A stretch of 13,219 nt of DNA from positions 56,048 to 69,266 of the forward strand of contig FLMG01002416.1 in assembly GCA_900088475.1 (NCBI GenBank), read 5' to 3'. The DNA comes from Hyphochytrium catenoides (Eukaryota > Sar > Hyphochytriomycetes > Hyphochytriales > Hyphochytriaceae). How positions within the stretch are numbered: the first letter of the stretch is position 1; every line of letters begins with the position of its first letter. This document shows, in pieces, positions 9,671-13,219 of the stretch. Below the pieces are notes generated by a model. The model worked only from the letters and a program-made list of their open reading frames with translations. It ran no database searches and was not told where the DNA came from. A program made the translations under genes and the position numbers.

Positions 9671-10210
9671 CTGAGATGGGTTGGCGATGGCAGCAGGATG
9701 GAAAACGTCGTTGAACGTTAAACAGACAGCCACTTACATTTTCACCGCTACGTGCACTGTGAATAGCACCTTGTTGGCTGGTAACGTATCACTACATACA
9801 GGCCAATCAGATTGCAGCCAACGGACCTTCAACGGGCTAATAAGAAATAGCAATAACTCTCCGCGATGGAGACATTCTAAGGATAATCACTACAGCCTGA
9901 TGATGACGAGGATGACCGGCTTTTCATCAAAGTGGCATACTGTAGTTGTGGGGTTCGGAGACAATTTTGTTCTAAAAAAAAAATTCCAGTTCACAATTTT
10001 ACTCGTACCCTACAATAAGTAGCGGATAACGCCAAGGATACTCTTCCCCGCTGTGAACGCCAAAACATCCTCTTCTTTTACCTTCTTCTTCCGTGACAAC
10101 AAGGTCTTTTCTGCTAGCGAATCGCGATGCCTGTTATTGAGAGCTAACAGACCGGCACATGGCCTGATGATGGTAGAAGAATGCCGACAGTCACGAGGGG
10201 AAACACCAAT

Positions 10211-10225
10211 CAGCAGCAGCAGCAG
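10211..10225. repeat. (CAG)5 trinucleotide repeat
   Basis: Five perfect CAG units followed by CGG. On the + strand they could read as Gln or Ser, on the - strand as Ala. It is short and not by itself evidence of coding. Confidence 0.85.
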
Positions 10226-10424
10226 CGGCCATTGAGCCAGAGGCAGCTACCCCGAGACCAGACAATAACACAATCCCGTGGAGCAGTGAACCCTCCACGA
10301 AGTTGCGATGGGGATGATTGCGTGTTTCCTCGCGCAGCGGAAGGACATCTGATTCCATGTTAGATTTTATCAATAGCTTTAGGCTGGGCCTAGGGCTCGC
10401 CCGACGTTACTAGTGCGTAATCCA

Positions 10425-10439
10425 GCAGCCTTCGGCTGC
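10425..10439. repeat. Perfect 6-bp stem inverted repeat (hairpin)
   Basis: GCAGCC-TTC-GGCTGC is a perfect six-base stem with a three-base loop, flanked by TAAT on the left and ATTATTA on the right, which extends the symmetry loosely. It lies in a gene-free stretch. It could be a transcript-end structure or chance. No tRNA fold or promoter box was visible around it. Confidence 0.5.
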
Positions 10440-10604
10440 ATTATTAGTGGAAGATGCTTAGATCACTGATTTAATACTTATACAGGTACAAGTAACACCA
10501 GGAGCTCTTCATTCCTTCTACATGTAGAACTAGTTCTGTCAGTATTCCTTAGGCACACTCTCTAAAGGATCTCTCTACTCATTCCCCGACGCTTCCTACA
10601 GCAG

Positions 10605-10695
10605 AGTAGTGAGTGAGTGAGGAGTGAGTGAGCGAGTCAGTGAGTGAGTGAGTGAGTGACTGAGTGAGTGACTGAGTGAGTGAGTGAGTGAGTGA
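10605..10695. repeat. Imperfect (GAGT)n tetranucleotide microsatellite
   Basis: About 90 bp of tandem GAGT/GTGA units with interruptions (GGAGTG, GCGAGTCAG, GACTGAGT). The interruption GTGACTGAGT recurs, which points to later duplication of a larger unit inside the array. The Ser-Leu-Thr-His frame seen on the minus strand is only a reading of this repeat. Confidence 0.93.
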
Positions 10696-10971
10696 ATGGC
10701 GAAAGTTTCTCAACCCTCGACTGCCGGCCGCAGGAGTCGCGTGACATGTCACCTCCACCACCCTCAGCTCCTACAGCTAAAGTGAGGTTACAACACAAAT
10801 TCCGGTGGACGCACGCACGCGTTACAAATTCGAGTTATGTTCATAAAAAAAGCCCCTTCGCTTCGGCTCTGACCCCTTTTAGATCTCCAAGGTACACAAA
10901 CAAAGACACAAACCCAAAGAAAAGCCCAAACAGTGATTAGTGAAAATCCAAATAGTGAAATTTTGATCACA

Positions 10972-11006
10972 AACACACACACACACACAGACACACAGAC
11001 AACACG
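10972..11006. repeat. (AC)n dinucleotide microsatellite
   Basis: An AC run with AGAC interruptions near its right end. It lies about 40 bp before the first recognisable copia residue and so may mark, or have grown at, the broken left edge of that fragment. Confidence 0.9.
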
Positions 11007-11045
11007 AAAAAGTCCATTCGTGCTGAAGCCCCTGTGGGTTGAAAT

Positions 11046-11295
11046 TGAGGCTCGCCCTCCAGGCTGATGCTGATTGGGCTAGTGACCCAGCTGATCGCAA
11101 GTCTATCACAGGCTACTTATTGAGCCTCAACGGCGGGGCGGTACTTTGCGTGTTGCGTGGAAGTCAAAGAAACAATCTCCCCGAGCCTCGTCAACACGGA
11201 AGCGGAGTGCGCCTCTCTTTGGTCCGCAAGGCAGGTCGCAGAGCACTTCAGCGTGTTCCTGTGCGAGCTTGGCTTCTTCAACCAGCTGCCCATTC
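11046..11295 (+). pseudogene. Ty1/copia-type retrotransposon RNase H fragment, frameshifted
   Basis: The reading shows the hallmark end of copia Pol. D-A-D-W-A-S-D-P-A-D-R-K-S then T-G-Y-L and L-N-G-G-A-V lie in one frame (about 11064-11142), W-K-S-K-K-Q in a second (about 11157-11174), and T-E-A-E-C-A-S-L with an E-L-G-F end in a third (to about 11284). Two frame changes in some 60 bp mean it is a dead copy. Integrase, reverse transcriptase and the left LTR are not in the window. The likeness stops at about 11290-11295, where the opposite-strand LINE begins. It is a truncated fossil only and no function is expected. Confidence 0.85.
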
Positions 11296-11868
11296 CTAGT
11301 AGGGTAAGGAGTCTGTGTCCTTGGTCTCTTGGTTTAGGAATGGGAAAAATTATGCCTGTCGCGAGCTCTTGGATCATCAGACCTGTTCGGAGACATGGAT
11401 CTAAGATTGTTCTCACTAGATCCTTGCATATTGCAGGGAGGCATTTTAAGGCTATTCTAGGATAGTGCTCGGCCCTGAGGCGGTTGTTCCTGTCGGTCCA
11501 CTACAAACTTGTGCTTTCTCTTCATTTGTGATGGGTCCCATCAGCTCTGCCCATCCCTGCTGTGTTGCCACAGTTTCCGGCCTAAGCATTTCCCACTGTT
11601 CTCTGTCTGCTGATCCGGTGGGGGGTTGGGTTGCAGGTAGTAAGCCTTTTCTTCGTTTGGTTTCTCCAGCACCTTTACCTGCACCCAGTTGGGTGGGGCC
11701 TTGCCGCGGCTGTCCAGTCCTCGAACTCTTGTGCCACTCCTGTCAGCTGTTCCTCCGTCGTAATTGTCGTTTGATGTTCTCCTTCTTTTAGATATGTTGC
11801 AACTTCCATTGGCTTTACTCGGGCTCTTGGCTTTACCAGCTTCCCAAATCTAGTCAGAGTCTTTCTAT

Positions 11869-12237
11869 TGTTAGGTTATATGGGATGATTGGACAATGTC
11901 ATTAGATGAGAGTGCTCTACTTATAAGCCCAACTGGGGTCCCACAATCTAGAGCTATTCTGCAACTATTCCGAACAAAGTCTAAGATATGGAGTTATAGA
12001 GATATCCATGTCTAGAATAGTCAGTTCTGAAGGTATTCCGGGGTACTGACCATAAGCCATAGATATAAATAGGGACATTTTGTTTGCTTCATATCTCAGC
12101 TTCTACTGGGAATTTAGAGCTGAAACTTGGGTAGTTAGGCTTGCCAGCTTGTAGTCTACATAACTGTGTCTTCAGACTCGAACACTCCCCGCAGCTCGAA
12201 CTCCCTATTATGAAGGGTCGAAGCTGAACATTCAACA
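11869..12237 (+). mobile_element. Solo-LTR-like element, 369 bp, nested in the LINE
   Basis: The insert begins TGTTAGG and ends TTCAACA, giving the TG...CA ends and short TGTT/AACA inversion typical of LTRs. It is flanked on each side by CTAT (11865-11868 and 12238-12241), a 4-bp target duplication. A TATAAATAG box at 12064-12072 fits a U3 promoter in + orientation. The interior has no coding sequence. The strongest evidence is the host: insert plus one CTAT is 373 bp, not a multiple of three, and removing it joins the two LINE halves into one frame open for 89 sense codons. Copia elements usually make 5-bp duplications, so it need not belong to the copia fragment at 11046. A short non-autonomous LTR element is the alternative. 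No second copy is in the window for comparison. Confidence 0.68.
12064..12072 (+). promoter_or_regulatory. TATA box of the LTR-like element
   Basis: TATAAATAG lies about 195 bp into the 369-bp insert, where a U3 promoter would be expected. Assignment depends on the insert being an LTR. Confidence 0.45.
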
Positions 12238-13219
12238 CTATCGAGAAGTTTTCGCCTCTTCAACCTCATTTCTCTCAGCGCTTTAAGGAACTTCATCCTT
12301 AGGAGGCGAGAGATCTCCTATGAATTGAAGCTGCTATGTGCGTGATAGAGGCACGCCAGGGCGTCCCATTGTACCTTGTTAGGCCCTCTTGGGTTTGCCG
12401 GCAGTTCGGGCACTCTCAATGCTATGTTTGCTGCCTTCTGGACTGTCTTTCGCACCTTCTTCGCTAATTTGTCGTGTGGGTGTGTAAGGAGTGATTTGGC
12501 AAGGTTTCCCATGTATCATAATATGTGCTCAGACCTCCTCTGTGTCTGGCGGTCGCCGGATTATTGCTCCATCTGCTCACTAACTCACAAGTTGTCTACG
12601 TACCGCCCTTAGGTAGTTGGCTTCCTTGCTCCCTCTTGTTTGTCTCCCGGTGGTCTGGCCTAGGGCTTGTTTGCCTGCTTCCATCGATCACCCCTTTCTC
12701 TAGGTAGTTCCATGTTCGCTGTATGTTCCTGGTCCATCGCGGCTCCTTGACCTCAATCACCTGTTTCAGTAGAGGTGTAGACACTTCCTCTAGCCGATCA
12801 AGTACCCTTGGCACTCCTCTTGTTTCTCTTGGAGTAGCTTACTACGGAAGGGCTGAGTCCTTTCATAGTTCTCGAGCGCTTCGCTTTCCATATCATTATC
12901 TGTTTCGTCGTCCTCCGTCGCTTGTCTGGGCTTTGTAAAGGTAAGCCTGCCCCATTTCACCTTCCCTGCCCTTGTGTTAGTGGGAGGTCCACGTGATGGA
13001 TGTCTACCTTGCCATCTCTCGCCTTCTGTTGGCCTTGCTAACGCTTCCGCTCGTAGCAATGTCCCATCATTTCTCAGTATTGTTTCTGCATAGGGGAAGT
13101 CTGCTATCACTGGAGCGTGGTCACTTCTGTCTAAGTTTCATTTTGTTATAATGTATGGGATTTGAAGACGCTCTCATTTAGGTTATGTGGTCTACTGATA
13201 TGCTCGAAGTGAGTATGAA

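Larger units (their letters stand above)
9671..10604. other. Region without a supported gene, with a possible minus-strand first exon
   Basis: A minus-strand ATG at 10358 opens a frame that ends in an Ala-rich run and a TGA near 10193. A GTAGCT donor-like site after L-S-G-L-G would let it be the first exon of the candidate gene at 9173-9670, but I could not connect the intermediate exons. The + strand over the same bases gives a Gln-rich or Ser-rich frame caused by the CAG repeat at 10211-10225. Nothing else between about 9740 and 10604 looks coding. Confidence 0.25.
11297..13219 (-). pseudogene. Decayed LINE-type (non-LTR) retrotransposon: endonuclease end, linker, start of reverse transcriptase
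   Basis: Reading leftwards from the right edge, an open frame starting at 13137 carries R-S-D-H-A-P-V-I (13128-13105), the closing motif of the apurinic-type endonuclease of LINEs. A long charged linker follows with a frame change near 12800 (into a frame with W-T-R-N-I-Q-R-T-W) and another before 12512. The frame from 12512 has one TAG at 12320-12318, is interrupted by the insertion at 12237-11869, and continues to a stop at 11677-11675. After another frame change come I-T-N-E-E and S-G-P-S (about 11550-11465). After one more come I-I-F-P-I-P-K-P-R-D and L-L-T-L-L (about 11350-11297), which resemble the first conserved blocks of LINE reverse transcriptase. The rest of the reverse transcriptase is missing, because the sequence switches to copia on the other strand. 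Several frame breaks mean it is not active. Confidence 0.72.

Noticed and set aside
10390-10445. tRNA-like or structured RNA around the 10425 hairpin
   Set aside because: No cloverleaf arms or internal promoter boxes could be drawn beyond the single 6-bp stem.
10579-10761. Ser-Leu-Thr-His repeat protein on the minus strand
   Set aside because: It is only the reading of the GAGT microsatellite.
10788-11109. Cys-Val repeat frames on the minus strand
   Set aside because: They are readings of the AC microsatellite and adjoining sequence.
11300-11465. Extension of the copia RNase H fragment to 11465 on the + strand
   Set aside because: The + frame stays open and vaguely resembles the copia end, but the minus strand of the same bases carries a much clearer LINE block (P-I-P-K-P-R-D), so the copia fragment is ended near 11295.
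11465-11791. 108-codon + strand open frame
   Set aside because: It lies antisense to the LINE linker and the bases before its reverse transcriptase, which have recognisable blocks on the minus strand.
1-13219. CRISPR arrays, bacterial operons, rRNA genes
   Set aside because: There are no regularly spaced repeats, no ribosome-binding-site-led gene chains and no rRNA-like blocks. Introns throughout mark this as eukaryotic nuclear DNA.

Overview
The window is nuclear DNA from an intron-rich, flagellated eukaryote, probably a protist. It has no bacterial operon structure. Three genes are split by many short GT-AG introns, two of the encoded proteins belong to the cilium/centriole toolkit, and the right end is full of decayed retrotransposons. 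I cannot place the organism from the sequence. A Perkinsus-like or chromerid alveolate, another flagellated protist or a flagellated alga would all fit, and that is inference only.

Layout. Positions 1-992 are weakly coding or non-coding, with one possible terminal exon of an upstream gene at 363-599. Positions 993-2328 (+) hold a six-exon gene for a 287-residue TPR protein of the ZMYND12 type without the MYND finger. Positions 2473-5700 (-) hold a complete 16-exon delta-tubulin gene (430 residues). These two genes converge, with 144 bp between their stop codons. Positions 5701-6332 are a divergent promoter region shared with the next gene. Positions 6333-8591 (+) hold a six-exon, membrane-anchored histidine phosphatase of the Det1/phosphoglycerate-mutase type (331 residues). 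Exon boundaries were built by hand from splice sites, reading phase and my memory of the protein families. For delta-tubulin every junction keeps the phase and the protein aligns nearly end to end with the animal protein.

Positions 8592-10604 are unresolved: several short open stretches exist on both strands, and the best candidate is a spliced minus-strand gene around 9173-9670. Positions 10605-11006 carry two microsatellites. Positions 11046-11295 (+) are the RNase H end of a Ty1/copia element broken by two frame changes. From 11297 to the right edge (-) runs a decayed LINE-type retrotransposon, from the end of its endonuclease domain (S-D-H-A-P-V motif) to the start of its reverse transcriptase.

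The most informative new structure is a 369-bp insertion at 11869-12237 inside that LINE. It has TGTT...AACA ends, a TATA box and a 4-bp CTAT duplication at both sides. Removing the insertion and one CTAT copy rejoins the LINE reading frame exactly. It looks like a solo LTR (or a small LTR-like element) nested in the LINE.

Biologically, the delta-tubulin (centriole triplet microtubules) and ZMYND12-like (axoneme) genes suggest a small flagellar gene pair. The phosphatase has no obvious flagellar link.
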